Below are positions 1 to 8,154 of a DNA stretch of 43,823 nucleotides, one piece after another (position 1 is the first letter of the stretch; every line of letters begins with the position of its first letter). This stretch comes from JAVVEZ01 sp032250895. GTDB lineage: Bacteria > Pseudomonadota > Gammaproteobacteria > Pseudomonadales > Pseudohongiellaceae. Under the pieces are notes generated by a model that ran no database searches, was not told where the DNA came from, and saw nothing but the letters and a program-made list of their open reading frames with translations. Location of the stretch: NCBI GenBank assembly GCA_032250895.1, contig JAVVEZ010000023.1, positions 1 through 43,823 on the forward strand, written 5' to 3'. Made by a program: the position numbers and the translations under genes.

Positions 1-1213
1 AAGCAGACAAGGTTTTAATCTGTCTCTCAATGCCATAGAGCTTGGCGATTTCATTGAGGATGGCACTGATGGCCGGACTCTTTTTGCCTTTGGGTAAGGA
101 TTTTTCGGCCTCAACAAATTTGCGTCTGGCATGCGCCCAGCACAGGGCGTGCATCAGGTGCTGTGAGGCGGCCACTGGGTGGTAACCGGCATACGCATCT
201 GTCATCAGCGCGCCGTGATACCCATTGAGCAGCTCAGCGGCCACCTCGCTGGCGCGACTACGGCTGTAGTGATACAGCGTAATATCGGCTGCGTGCGGAT
301 TATCTGCATCCGGCGGAGCCAGCGCACGGCGGATCCACATGTACGATTTGCTGCTGGCCTGCTTATCCTCTTCTTTGTTGACTTGCACCGTGGTCTCATC
401 CATCAGGATCACCGGCGCACAACGCAGTGCTCGCTCCATCTGATCCAGCAGCGGATCGAGCGCCTGCGAGCATTTGATAATCCAGTTGGCCAGTGTTTGC
501 CGTGTCAGTTCTACACCGTGGCGGCTAAATATCTTCTCCTGCCGATGCAGCGGTAAGGCATCCTGATATTTTGCGGTAACCACATAGGCCAGCAGACCAG
601 GACCTGCATTGCTTTTGGGGATCATTGCTGGCATGGTGGCTGCGATCTGTACACCATCCTCGCACGCAGGGCAGGCATATTTGTAGCGGATATGGCGCTC
701 AACAAATAACCTGGCCGGCACGATCTCCAGACGCTCACTGCTCTCGGAACCGATGCAGTTTTTCTGACAACCGCAGGCACACACTTTGTCTGACTCGGGG
801 ATATCCAACTCAATGTCTACCCGCGGCAGTGACTCAGGCAGCGCTTTGCGGCCACGGGTTTTGCTGCGCTCGTAGGTAATCGTTTGTGTCTCAGGAGGTG
901 CCTCTGACCCGGTGTCTTCAACCGTTATGCTGCCAGCCTCAAGCGCTTGATTCTCCGATGACAGGCCCAGCGCATCGACTTCATTAAACAGATTGGCCTG
1001 AGGATCATTGTCGTGTCGCTCTGAGCGGGCACCGTACCCGTGGCAGCGCAGCAGTCGCAATTTCTCTTCAAGCAACGAGATGATATTGTCTCGCTGAGCC
1101 AACTGCTTGCTGTGTTGCTGCCGCTGATTTTTGATCAGCAGTTCACGTGCCTGCAGTGCGGCAATCAGTTCAGATTTGCTGAGATTTTCCAGTGAGTTGG
1201 CCGTGGTTTTCAT
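1..1213 (-). CDS. tnpC: IS66 transposase TnpC (partial, C-terminus outside window)
   Basis: This is the DDE transposase of the IS66 element. The frame opens with ATG at 1213 (MKTTANSLENLSKSEL) and stays open to base 1, about 404 residues. The N-terminal part is a Gln/Leu-rich coiled coil. A Cys-rich zinc-binding segment follows (CACGCQKN, then CPAC), then the transposase core with the first two acidic residues in VILMDETTVQV and ALMTDAYAGY. The third catalytic residue (Glu) and the C-terminal IS66 domain should lie to the left of the window. It begins about 50 bases after the tnpB stop, as in other IS66 elements. Confidence 0.93.
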   Translation of the reverse strand, partial: MKTTANSLENLSKSELIAALQARELLIKNQRQQHSKQLAQRDNIISLLEEKLRLLRCHGYGARSERHDNDPQANLFNEVDALGLSSENQALEAGSITVEDTGSEAPPETQTITYERSKTRGRKALPESLPRVDIELDIPESDKVCACGCQKNCIGSESSERLEIVPARLFVERHIRYKYACPACEDGVQIAATMPAMIPKSNAGPGLLAYVVTAKYQDALPLHRQEKIFSRHGVELTRQTLANWIIKCSQALDPLLDQMERALRCAPVILMDETTVQVNKEEDKQASSKSYMWIRRALAPPDADNPHAADITLYHYSRSRASEVAAELLNGYHGALMTDAYAGYHPVAASQHLMHALCWAHARRKFVEAEKSLPKGKKSPAISAILNEIAKLYGIERQIKTLSA

Positions 1214-1261
1214 GCCACGCATTATACCTCAGCGGGCAATATTACTCACTGATTTTATTCA

Positions 1262-1630
1262 CTAAATGCTGTGTAACTGCGCGCCAAAGTGCAGCGAATG
1301 ATGAGGCCGAATCCGGTCAACATCCACGCCATCAAGCAGCCAGGATAGCAACTGCGGACTGAGCTCCTGCACAGGATTAATCTGCGCAGCTGGCCAGCAA
1401 AAGCGCTGCTTTTCAAGTCGCTTGTACCACAACACAAAGCCGTTACGCTCCCAGTACAACACTTTGACTTTATCGCGCTGACGATTAGAAAACACAAACA
1501 ACGCGGGCATAAATGGATCGAGTTCCAGCTCCAACTCAACCAGTGCGGTCAGTCCGTTAATGCTTTTGCGAAAATCGACCGGATGCAGATACACATACAC
1601 CTGATCGACGGGCCACTGCCGCGCCCTCAT
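1262..1630 (-). CDS. tnpB: IS66 accessory protein TnpB
   Basis: This 122-residue protein is the IS66 Orf2-type accessory protein needed for transposition. Family hallmarks are the N-terminal VYLHPVDFRKSINGL, the central ALFVFSNRQRDKVKVLYWE and the downstream FVLWYKRLEKQRFCWP. Its ATG (1630) overlaps the tnpA stop by four bases (ATGA), indicating translational coupling. Its length is normal for the family, about 115-120 residues. Confidence 0.95.
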   Translation of the reverse strand: MRARQWPVDQVYVYLHPVDFRKSINGLTALVELELELDPFMPALFVFSNRQRDKVKVLYWERNGFVLWYKRLEKQRFCWPAAQINPVQELSPQLLSWLLDGVDVDRIRPHHSLHFGAQLHSI

Positions 1631-1941
1631 GTGCCCAGCGCTCGCAGCACGACGGGTAATTGTGCTTCAGCAATGTTCAGCCACAGCGCTTGCCCGTTGG
1701 GCAGCAGTGTTTTAAGCTCAATGCGCGTATCATGCGACAGCGGCAGCGATGCGAGTTTGACAAAATTGTGTTGCTTTTTGATGGCCGGCAAAGCGCCTTT
1801 CTGGCGCAGTGTTTTGACAGCGGCATATAATCGCAGCGCACTGACGTTGTTCAACTCAGCGACTTCACGGATTGATTGTTTATTTTGCTCGGCGCTCTGG
1901 ATCAGCGACAAATAAAAAGACTGCTTTTCGGTTAACTGCAT
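1627..1941 (-). CDS. tnpA: IS66 protein TnpA
   Basis: This 104-residue protein is the first gene of the IS66 element. It has an HTH-like N-terminal half (SIREVAELNNVSALRLYAAV) and a C-terminal half typical of IS66 Orf1 proteins (FVKLASLPL, then ALWLNIAEAQLPVVLRAL). It starts at ATG 1941, about 80 bases inside the IS end at 2023. The short space between should carry the element's promoter. Confidence 0.92.
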   Translation of the reverse strand: MQLTEKQSFYLSLIQSAEQNKQSIREVAELNNVSALRLYAAVKTLRQKGALPAIKKQHNFVKLASLPLSHDTRIELKTLLPNGQALWLNIAEAQLPVVLRALGT

Positions 1942-2003
1942 GTGGATATCCTCGTTATAAAATACGAGGGAAAGATACTGCAGACGACGAACAATTATTA
2001 GAT

Positions 2004-2023
2004 GGGGTTTATTGAGCGCTTAC
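2004..2023 (-). repeat. IS66 terminal inverted repeat (outer end), target repeat beside it
   Basis: On the minus strand the 20 bases read GTAAGCGCTCAATAAACCCC, matching the GTAA-type tip of IS66 elements. The predicted 8-bp target duplication is 2024-2031 (gttacggc). The partner repeat is beyond the window, so the duplication is not confirmed. Confidence 0.7.
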
Positions 2024-2096
2024 GTTACGGCAGAGGTTCATGGCGCGGTGTTACCGCTGCGCTTGAACCCCAAAGCCGATTAAAGGAGCAAAGACA

Positions 2097-2240
2097 ATGT
2101 GTGATGAAATCAGAATTTATGTGGCGGACCTTGCAGCCTACAACAACGGCAAATTGCATGGCGTGTGGATCAATGCTTGTGATGATTTGGATGACATGCA
2201 AGACCAGATAAACAAGATGCTTTCGACAAGCCCCGAAGGT
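2097..2240 (+). pseudogene. ardA: ardA antirestriction gene, N-terminal fragment
   Basis: Residues 1-48 match the start of ArdA, the DNA-mimic protein that blocks type I restriction during DNA entry: IRIYVADLAAYNNGKLHGVW, then DDMQDQINKMLSTSPEG. Full ArdA is about 165 residues. Here homology stops at 2240 and the frame runs only 17 more unrelated codons to a stop. The start is clear: AGGAG at 2085-2089 and ATG at 2097. The IS66 end lies 73 bases upstream of the ATG. The gene is broken at its junction with an oppositely oriented ABC-transporter fragment. ArdA is typical of plasmids and integrative elements, so this marks an earlier mobile element. Confidence 0.85.
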
Positions 2241-2242
2241 TT

Positions 2243-2323
2243 TTCCATATTGATGTCATTGAGTGCCGTGGTTTCCACCTCGTCTGTGCGATGAACCTTG
2301 GTGATTTGCTTAAGTCTGATCAT
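2243..2323 (-). pseudogene. ABC-transporter ATPase gene, N-terminal fragment
   Basis: Reading leftward from ATG 2323, the first 27 residues (MIRLKQITKVHRTDEVETTA, then LNDINME) match the N-terminus of MacB/LolD-type ABC ATPases, where the next residues would be the run-up to the Walker A motif. The homology ends at 2243 and the frame enters antisense ardA sequence. A good ribosome binding site (AAGGGAGA) precedes the ATG. The promoter and start are therefore intact, but over 85% of the gene is gone. Confidence 0.72.
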
Positions 2324-2695
2324 CGGATTCTCCCTTGTTGTTATCTATTTTTTTATCAGCCCGAAAGACGTGAGCGAGGATCGCATTTGTTGAGTCTTTT
2401 GCAAATCCAGTGGTTAAACGTGTCATTAATATCGATGTCCCTCATTGGACCTGCCTGTTGTCCAGGTAACCCGGATGTCAGGACAGCGTCTGACGAAGGA
2501 ATATAGCCAATTTCATGCCAACATGAAATAAATACAAATAACCAACAAGTTATGGAAATTTCCCATGCCTGGATTTTTGGATCAGGGCTTATTATTACCA
2601 ACTATTGGTGAAAATAACCTTTATCCCACGAAAGTCAGCACCCTATTCCTGATGTAGACGATGAAATGATTGAGTAATGGGACAGCCACTCGGGC
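2324..2695. other. Intergenic stretch, probably former promoter region
   Basis: About 370 bases without a convincing gene. The part nearest 2324 should be the upstream region of the lost ABC-transporter gene. An AT-rich segment at 2515-2625 (for example tgaaataaatacaaataacc, then attattaccaactattggtg) could hold promoters for either direction. Short open frames on both strands show no recognisable protein pattern. Confidence 0.5.
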
Positions 2696-3856
2696 TTGCG
2701 GCTACCGGAAGTGGCGGTTTCGGGTGATAATGAACAGCCGGACAACAATGCCAATCTTTTCCCTGGAGAATCAAACCCTTTGCAACAAGCCGAAAATTTT
2801 CTGGACCTCTTGAAGGTGCTGATTCGGCATCCCAGCGTGGTGGGTGCCGAACATGCCTTCTTCCGGGTGCTGCAGCGTGAGCTGGAGGAGCGCGGGGCCC
2901 GCGTAAGCTGGTATGAGGGGATGCTGGTGGCGCAGGGAACAGCGCCGGACACGGCCATGTTTTCCGCGCATATCGACCGTCACGGCCTGGTTTGCACCGG
3001 GCCCAACGAATTTCAGTATGCCGCTTTCGTCACCGGGCAGCGCTCGGATCTGCTCGGCAATTCGGTATCGGAAAAACTGATGACCCGCATCGTCGACCGC
3101 TTCCAGGCGGTGCCGGTCACTGCCTATGAACCCTGGTCCGGCACCTATCTGGGGCAGGGCAGGATCAACAGGGTCTATGTCTGTCCCTATCGCAACAACC
3201 TGATCTTTGAGGTCGATGGCCTCGAACATCTGGTGGCGGGCACGCCGGTGGCTTTTACCGATCGGCTGACGCTGAAAGAACACCACCTATGCGGACAACT
3301 GGATAATGTGCTGTGTGCAGCGCATCTGGTGCATCTGTTCGGCCTGGGTTTCCAGGGCACGGCTTTTTTTACCGCACAGGAAGAATCGGGAAGCAGCTGG
3401 CGTTTTCTGCTGGAATGGTTTCGCCGTTTCAGCGGCGCCACCGACAAGCTGATCGTGGTGGATACCAGTCCCTTTCCGGATCGTGAGCGGGCGGAGCAAC
3501 AACAGGTGGTTCTGCGGCACCGTGATGCGAATGCGGCATTCAGCACAACGACCACGGCCAGGCTGGAAAAGCTCTGTCTCGCACAGGGCATAAGCTACAC
3601 CTTCAAGGATGAGGTGATTGCCGCCCAGAACCGGCAGGCTGAAGCTCTCGGCAAGGAGGCCCAATCCCTGGGCAGTACCGAACTGGGCCGTATCATTGCC
3701 GCCGCCAATGGTTTTGTGCAGGGGACGACCCTGCAAATCCCGACCACCGGCTATCATACGATGCAGGAAACCTCGACCCTGAGCGCCAGCGCTGCGTTCA
3801 ACCAATTGCTCCTGCTGCTGGGCGGCCTGGAGCCTGGTACCAATACCAAGTCATAA
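2696..3856 (+). CDS. M42/M20-like metallo-aminopeptidase
   Basis: This is a probable cytosolic co-catalytic zinc peptidase of the MH clan (M42/M28/M20 type). The metal-ligand pattern is visible: H92 in FSAHIDRHG, D203 in CGQLDNVLCAAH, the Glu pair E229-E230 in TAQEESG, D256 in VVDTSPF and H354 in TTGYHTMQET. No signal peptide is seen. The start is uncertain: TTG 2696 has no clear ribosome site, whereas TTG 2780 is preceded by GGAG (2765-2768) and lies just before the homologous core (FLDLLKVLIRHPSVVGAEH). Its stop overlaps the next ATG by one base, so it is co-transcribed with the ZIP transporter. If that transporter carries zinc or manganese, the pairing of a metalloenzyme with a metal carrier is sensible, but this is inference. 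Confidence 0.75.
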   Translation: MRLPEVAVSGDNEQPDNNANLFPGESNPLQQAENFLDLLKVLIRHPSVVGAEHAFFRVLQRELEERGARVSWYEGMLVAQGTAPDTAMFSAHIDRHGLVCTGPNEFQYAAFVTGQRSDLLGNSVSEKLMTRIVDRFQAVPVTAYEPWSGTYLGQGRINRVYVCPYRNNLIFEVDGLEHLVAGTPVAFTDRLTLKEHHLCGQLDNVLCAAHLVHLFGLGFQGTAFFTAQEESGSSWRFLLEWFRRFSGATDKLIVVDTSPFPDRERAEQQQVVLRHRDANAAFSTTTTARLEKLCLAQGISYTFKDEVIAAQNRQAEALGKEAQSLGSTELGRIIAAANGFVQGTTLQIPTTGYHTMQETSTLSASAAFNQLLLLLGGLEPGTNTKS

Positions 3857-4566
3857 TGAGCGAATTTACCCATATTCTCGTGGTCTCCTGGCTGGCAGGT
3901 CTGGCGGCCTTCGCTGGCGGTGCCATTGCCGCCACAGAAAGCAGTATCGAGACAGAAACCAAGCGTGAAATCATTCATGGCATCATTGCCTTTGGTGGCG
4001 GGATTCTGCTTGCCGCTGTCGCCTTTGCACTGGTACCGGAAGGCATGGCTGTCCTGAAACCCCTGAGTCTTATGCTGGCCTTTTGCTCAGGCGGTGCCTT
4101 GTTCTGCTTTCTCGAGGCCTGGTTGAGCCGGCGTGGCGGCATCAAAGCCCAGTTTACCGCCATGCTGCTCGATTTTGTGCCAGAGGCGGTGTCATTGGGT
4201 GCCGTGTTTGGGCATGACCCCAGACTGGGTTTGCTGCTGGCACTGTTCATCGGGATACAGAATCTGCCGGAAGGTTTCAACTCATTCCGTGAGATCGTGA
4301 AATCCGGGCTCAGTTTGCGTGCCACGTATACAGTGCTGCTGAGCATAAGCCTGCTGGGGCCGGTTTCTGCCGCCGCCGGTTATCTGTTTCTGCAGGAGCA
4401 TGTCAAGCTGACGGCAGGCATCATGAGCTTTGCGGCAGGCGGCATCGTGTATCTGGTTTTCCAGGACATTGCGCCACAAGCCACGATGCGGCGGCATTGG
4501 ACGCCGCCTCTGGGTGCCGTGCTGGGTTTCGCGGTTGGTTTGATTGGCAAGCAGTTGCTCGGTTGA
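3856..4566 (+). CDS. ZIP-family divalent metal transporter
   Basis: This 236-residue inner-membrane protein of the ZIP family (zinc/iron uptake) has about eight predicted membrane helices. The metal-path motifs of helices 4 and 5 are recognisable as LDFVPEAVSLG (D106, E110) and IGIQNLPEGFNSF (E139), variants of the canonical HNxPEG-type motifs. An earlier ALVPEGMAV matches the helix-2 end. The ATG at 3856 shares its A with the TAA of the upstream peptidase gene. The exact metal cannot be deduced. Confidence 0.88.
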   Translation: MSEFTHILVVSWLAGLAAFAGGAIAATESSIETETKREIIHGIIAFGGGILLAAVAFALVPEGMAVLKPLSLMLAFCSGGALFCFLEAWLSRRGGIKAQFTAMLLDFVPEAVSLGAVFGHDPRLGLLLALFIGIQNLPEGFNSFREIVKSGLSLRATYTVLLSISLLGPVSAAAGYLFLQEHVKLTAGIMSFAAGGIVYLVFQDIAPQATMRRHWTPPLGAVLGFAVGLIGKQLLG

Positions 4567-4641
4567 CGTTCACAGGGGCCTCTGTCCGTCCCGACTCTGT
4601 ACAAGAGGATAGCCAGACATGGGTTTGCAACACAGGCGCAA

Positions 4642-5580
4642 GTGGGTTTGCCGGTTTTTCTTCTGGAACCCGAATCTGTGAGGCCCGCTGAGCGCAGAGA
4701 GAAAGGCTCGGGCTCGGCCATTCGTACCGGCGTGCTGACGGCCCTGGCCATGCTGGCCTTTGCCGGAAATTCCCTGCTGTGCCGGATTGCGCTCAAGGAG
4801 ACCGACCTCGATGCCGGCAGTTTTACTGCCATCCGGCTGCTGTCCGGCGCGCTGACCTTGTGGCTTCTGGCCGGCTTGCGCAGTCCCACGCACAGCGGTA
4901 GCGGAAACTGGGGCTCGGCCCTGGCCCTGTTTGTCTATGCCGCCGGTTTTTCCTTTGCCTATGTCAGTCTGTCGGCGGCCAGTGGTGCGCTGCTGCTGTT
5001 TGGTGCGGTCCAGGCCACGATGATCGGCTATGGCCTGTGGCAGGGCGAGCGGCTGTCGGCCTTGCAGCTTGGCGGCCTGCTGCTGGCTATGGGGGGACTC
5101 GTGGGTTTGATACTGCCCGGTCTTTCGGCACCTCCTCTGGCCGGAGCCAGCCTGATGCTGGGTGCCGGCGTGGCCTGGGGGATTTATTCGCTGCGGGGCC
5201 GGGGTGCGGGCGATCCCATTCGGGTCACGGCCGGTAATTTTCTGCGCACGCTTCCCATCACTGCGTTGTTGAGCCTGGTATTGATCCGGGATATTGCGCT
5301 GGATGCTCAAGGCATCGGGTATGCCCTGGCGTCCGGTGCTCTGGCGTCGGGCCTGGGCTATGCCCTCTGGTACACCGTGCTGCCTGCTCTCAAGGCCACC
5401 AGTGCGGCCACGATTCAGCTCAGTGTCCCGGTCATCGCGGCCCTGGGAGCGGCGCTGTTTCTGGGTGAGGCCATCACCCTGCGCCTGGCTCTGGCCGCGC
5501 TTGCGATCCTGGGAGGCATCGCCTTGGTTATTGTGAAAAAAGACAAAGCCCCGAGTGTGCCTACAGGCCAGCGGCGGTAA
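4642..5580 (+). CDS. EamA/DMT-family small-molecule exporter
   Basis: This approximately 312-residue integral membrane protein has ten predicted helices arranged as two EamA repeats (drug/metabolite transporter superfamily). Typical signatures are LAFAGNSLLCRIALKETDLD near the N-terminus and SVPVIAALGAALFLGEAITL in the second repeat. GTG 4642 is the longest start but lacks a good ribosome site. The GTG at 4729 or ATG 4750 are alternatives, since helix 1 begins there. Substrates in this family range from amino acids to nucleotides and cannot be assigned. Confidence 0.85.
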   Translation: MGLPVFLLEPESVRPAERREKGSGSAIRTGVLTALAMLAFAGNSLLCRIALKETDLDAGSFTAIRLLSGALTLWLLAGLRSPTHSGSGNWGSALALFVYAAGFSFAYVSLSAASGALLLFGAVQATMIGYGLWQGERLSALQLGGLLLAMGGLVGLILPGLSAPPLAGASLMLGAGVAWGIYSLRGRGAGDPIRVTAGNFLRTLPITALLSLVLIRDIALDAQGIGYALASGALASGLGYALWYTVLPALKATSAATIQLSVPVIAALGAALFLGEAITLRLALAALAILGGIALVIVKKDKAPSVPTGQRR

Positions 5581-5673
5581 TGAGAAACAAACAGCGCAAG
5601 ATCCGGGTCGCGCTGATGTGCGGAAATGGTGACAATCGGCACAGTGTATGACGAGGATGGAGCGGGCAAGCCA

Positions 5674-6531
5674 ATGAGTGACTATGAACGCATTGCCGAG
5701 GCCGTGACCTTCATCGCCGGCCGGGTAAACAGTCAGCCCGGCCTGACGGAGATTGCCGGGCATCTGCACATGAGTCCCTTTCATTTCCAGCGCCTGTTCA
5801 GCCGCTGGGCCGGTGTTACACCGAAACGCTTTCTGCAGGTACTGACGCTGGAGCGCGCCAAGCGTTTGCTGGACGAGTCGCAGTCAGTGCTGATGGCTTC
5901 GGAAAACCTGGGTCTGAGCAGTGCATCCCGGCTCTATGATCACTTCGTGCAGCTGGAGGCCGTGACCCCGGGGGAATACCGGCTGGGGGGCGCGGGTTTG
6001 AAGCTGGTGTATGGCTGGCATGACACGCCCTTCGGCCGGGCCTTCATCGCGCTGACGCCCAGGGGCATTTGTAATTTTTGCTTCGTGACTGACCAGGATA
6101 GACAGGAGCCGCTGCGGGCCCTGCACAAAAAATGGCCGCAGGCCCACCTGGAGGAAAACACTGAGCGTACCGCCGCCGTGATCCGGCGCATGTTCAGCGC
6201 CGACACAGCACCCGGCCGGCCCCTGTCGGTGCATGTCAGTGGCACCAATTTTCAGATCAATGTGTGGAAGGCCCTGTTGCAGATTCCCCCGGGCAGAGTG
6301 GTGAGCTATGCCCAGGTCGCCAGGGCCATTGGTCGGCCGCGGGCGGCGCGCGCCGTGGGCCTTGCCGCAGGCGCAAACCCGGTAGCCTGGCTGATACCCT
6401 GTCACCGGGTGATCCAGCAAAGTGGTAGACTCGGCGGCTATCGCTGGGGAGAATGCCGCAAGCACGCCATCCATGCCTGGGAATCGGCAAGGTGTGGCAG
6501 TCCTGACCAGCAGGGGATGGATGGCGGATGA
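5674..6531 (+). CDS. AraC-type HTH / O6-alkylguanine-DNA methyltransferase fusion (Ada-like, no N-terminal zinc domain)
   Basis: The protein has 285 residues. Residues 1-100 form an AraC-type double HTH (LTEIAGHLHMSPFHFQRLFS, then GVTPKRFL). Residues 110-270 form the methyltransferase domain with active site PCHRV (Cys243) and the family motif GRVVSYAQVARAIGRP. It transfers alkyl groups from O6-alkylguanine to Cys243, a suicide reaction. The N-terminal methylphosphotriester (Cys4-zinc) domain of full Ada is absent, so methyl-switch activation by that route is not expected. ATG 5674 is chosen because GGAG sits 11 bases upstream and homology starts there; GTG 5626 is an in-frame alternative. 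The HAD gene follows 31 bases later. Confidence 0.9.
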   Translation: MSDYERIAEAVTFIAGRVNSQPGLTEIAGHLHMSPFHFQRLFSRWAGVTPKRFLQVLTLERAKRLLDESQSVLMASENLGLSSASRLYDHFVQLEAVTPGEYRLGGAGLKLVYGWHDTPFGRAFIALTPRGICNFCFVTDQDRQEPLRALHKKWPQAHLEENTERTAAVIRRMFSADTAPGRPLSVHVSGTNFQINVWKALLQIPPGRVVSYAQVARAIGRPRAARAVGLAAGANPVAWLIPCHRVIQQSGRLGGYRWGECRKHAIHAWESARCGSPDQQGMDGG

Positions 6532-6562
6532 GTGTAGCGTGGCAAACCCCAAGGAGTTCAGC

Positions 6563-7249
6563 ATGACGACCACCCTGGCCTTTGATATCTATGGCACCCT
6601 GATCGATACCAATGGGGTCCTGAGGGCTCTGCAGCAAACGGTCGGCGAAAAAGCCGCCGAGTTGTCGCGTCTGTGGCGCGACAAGCAAGTGGAATATTCC
6701 TTCCGCCGGGGGCTGATGCAGAACTATCAGACCTTCGCCGTCTGTGTCAGTCAGTCGCTCGATTATGCCTGCGCGTACCATCAGGTTTCACTGAGCAGTG
6801 CACAAAAGCAGGCACTGCTGGAAGTTTATCGCAAACTGCCCGCGTTCACGGATGTTCCCGAAAGCCTGGCCGCCCTGACGGCGGCGGGTTACCGCCTGTT
6901 TGCGTTTTCCAACGGCAGCGCCGAAGCCGTCGAAACCCTGCTGGTCACGGCCGGCATCCGGGATTTTTTCCTGGGTGTGGTCAGCACCGACGAGTTGCGT
7001 TCGTTTAAACCCAATCCGGCGGTTTACAGCCATTTTCTGCGGGCGGCAGGCGCGTCCGGCAGCAGCGCCTGGCTGGTTTCAAGCAATCCCTTCGATGTCA
7101 TCGGAGCCATTTCAGCGGGCATGAAGGCTGCCTGGATCAAGCGTTCGCAGACGCAGATCTTTGATCCCTGGGGCATCGAACCGACGCTCACCGTCAGCAG
7201 CCTGCCGGAGCTGTCAGCGCAGATTGCCGGATACCTGCCAAAGTCTTGA
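6563..7249 (+). CDS. Haloacid dehalogenase, type II (HAD superfamily)
   Basis: This 228-residue cytosolic hydrolase carries the four HAD motifs in type II haloacid-dehalogenase style: FDIYGTLID with nucleophile D8, FSNGS (motif II), SFKPNPAVY with the conserved Lys (motif III), and WLVSSNPFDVIGAISAGM, which resembles the SSNxWDxxGA signature of L-2-haloacid dehalogenases. ATG 6563 is supported by AAGGAG at 6551-6556. The expected reaction is hydrolytic removal of a halide from a 2-haloalkanoate, but related proteins act as phosphatases, so the substrate is open. Confidence 0.85.
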   Translation: MTTTLAFDIYGTLIDTNGVLRALQQTVGEKAAELSRLWRDKQVEYSFRRGLMQNYQTFAVCVSQSLDYACAYHQVSLSSAQKQALLEVYRKLPAFTDVPESLAALTAAGYRLFAFSNGSAEAVETLLVTAGIRDFFLGVVSTDELRSFKPNPAVYSHFLRAAGASGSSAWLVSSNPFDVIGAISAGMKAAWIKRSQTQIFDPWGIEPTLTVSSLPELSAQIAGYLPKS

Positions 7250-7374
7250 CCTGGCGCAAGGGCTGTCCAGAGATTTTCCATAAGCTGTGACAAACGCATT
7301 TTTGCTGATGTGGGAAGGCCGCCGATGGATTCCCGCATGGGCGGAAAAATCAATGTTGTGCTGGAGGAAAGATC

Positions 7375-8022
7375 ATGCAGAGCGAACACACAGTACCCGT
7401 TTGGGATTTGGCAGTCAGGGTTTTTCATTGGTCCCTGGTGCTGTTCTTCAGCCTTGCCTACGTTACCGGTGAAGACGAGAGCAACTGGCATATCTATAGC
7501 GGTTATGCCGTACTGGGACTCGTGGTGTTCCGGATAGTCTGGGGGCTGGTTGGCAGTCAATATGCGCGCTTCAGCAACTTTGTCTACTCGCCGGGAGAGC
7601 TCGTTCAGTATCTCAGGAGTTTGCGAGAGAAAAATCCCAGACATTATCTGGGACACAATCCGGCCGGTGGCTGGATGATAGTGGCCCTGCTTGCCAGCTT
7701 GTTGGTGGTCACGCTGAGTGGCCTCAAACTCTATGCTGTGGAGGAAGGCAAGGGACCTTTCGCTCAGCTGGAGAGTGATATCAACCTGCTCGATATGAGC
7801 CGGGCTGACGGGGACGGCGACCAGCCAGCCCTTGGCAATGAGCAGCAAGAGGAGTTCTGGGAGGAGATACACGAGGCTTCAGTCAATTTCACCCTGCTGT
7901 TGATTGTCCTGCATATCACGGGCGTGTTGGTAGCGGGACGTCTGCACCACGAAAACCTGATCATGGCGATGCTGACGGGCAGGAAAAAAATTCAAAACGG
8001 AAGCGATCGTGAGGCACCTTGA
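7375..8022 (+). CDS. Cytochrome b561-type membrane protein (b/b6 domain)
   Basis: This 215-residue inner-membrane dihaem cytochrome is of the b561 / Ni,Fe-hydrogenase b-subunit type. Candidate haem ligands sit in RVFHWSLVL (helix 1), NWHIYSGYAVLG (helix 2) and VLHITGVLVAGRLHHEN (helix 4). Four membrane helices are apparent. An acidic loop (about residues 120-160) separates helices 3 and 4. AGGAAAG precedes the ATG. Such proteins pass electrons between quinones and periplasmic c-type cytochromes. No partner cytochrome gene follows directly; the next gene converges. Confidence 0.85.
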   Translation: MQSEHTVPVWDLAVRVFHWSLVLFFSLAYVTGEDESNWHIYSGYAVLGLVVFRIVWGLVGSQYARFSNFVYSPGELVQYLRSLREKNPRHYLGHNPAGGWMIVALLASLLVVTLSGLKLYAVEEGKGPFAQLESDINLLDMSRADGDGDQPALGNEQQEEFWEEIHEASVNFTLLLIVLHITGVLVAGRLHHENLIMAMLTGRKKIQNGSDREAP

Positions 8023-8119
8023 ATGACACACCACCCACCGTATCGGCTGGTTGCGGGCAGCTTCCCTGTTGTGTCTTGCCTGGTTGGGCTGCCGCGCTGT
8101 TTTTGGTGCTTAGGCGTCA

Positions 8120-8135
8120 GGAGCCTGTCGGCTCC
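8120..8135. terminator. Small hairpin between convergent genes
   Basis: ggagcctgtcggctcc forms a perfect 6-bp stem with a 4-base loop, midway between the stops of the rightward cytochrome gene (8022) and the leftward DUF4175 gene (8155). No clear T-run follows on either side, so intrinsic termination is unproven. The sequence also resembles the tip of the palindromic element at 25462-25630, and the hairpin may be a relic of that repeat family. Confidence 0.35.
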
Positions 8136-8154
8136 AAGCCCTCAAGTCCGGTTT

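Larger units (their letters stand above)
1..2023 (-). mobile_element. IS66-family insertion sequence, one end (runs off the window)
   Basis: Three genes in the IS66 order tnpA, tnpB, tnpC read leftward from position 1941 to the window edge. The outer end is at 2023: read on the minus strand it begins GTAAGCGCTCAATAAACCCC, and IS66-family ends typically begin GTAA. The family makes 8-bp target duplications, so 2024-2031 (gttacggc) is the predicted repeat next to this end; the other end lies outside the window. The tnpA-tnpB junction is an ATGA overlap. All three visible reading frames are open, so the copy may be active, but its left end cannot be judged. Confidence 0.93.

Noticed and set aside
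4570..5784. 404-codon open frame on the minus strand
   Set aside because: It is antisense to the DMT transporter gene and of Gln/Arg/Gly-rich shadow composition; the forward gene has clear membrane-protein features.
7250..7374. Possible riboswitch before the cytochrome b561 gene
   Set aside because: GC-rich repeats (ccgccgatgg and catgggcgga) suggest some folding but match no riboswitch consensus I know.
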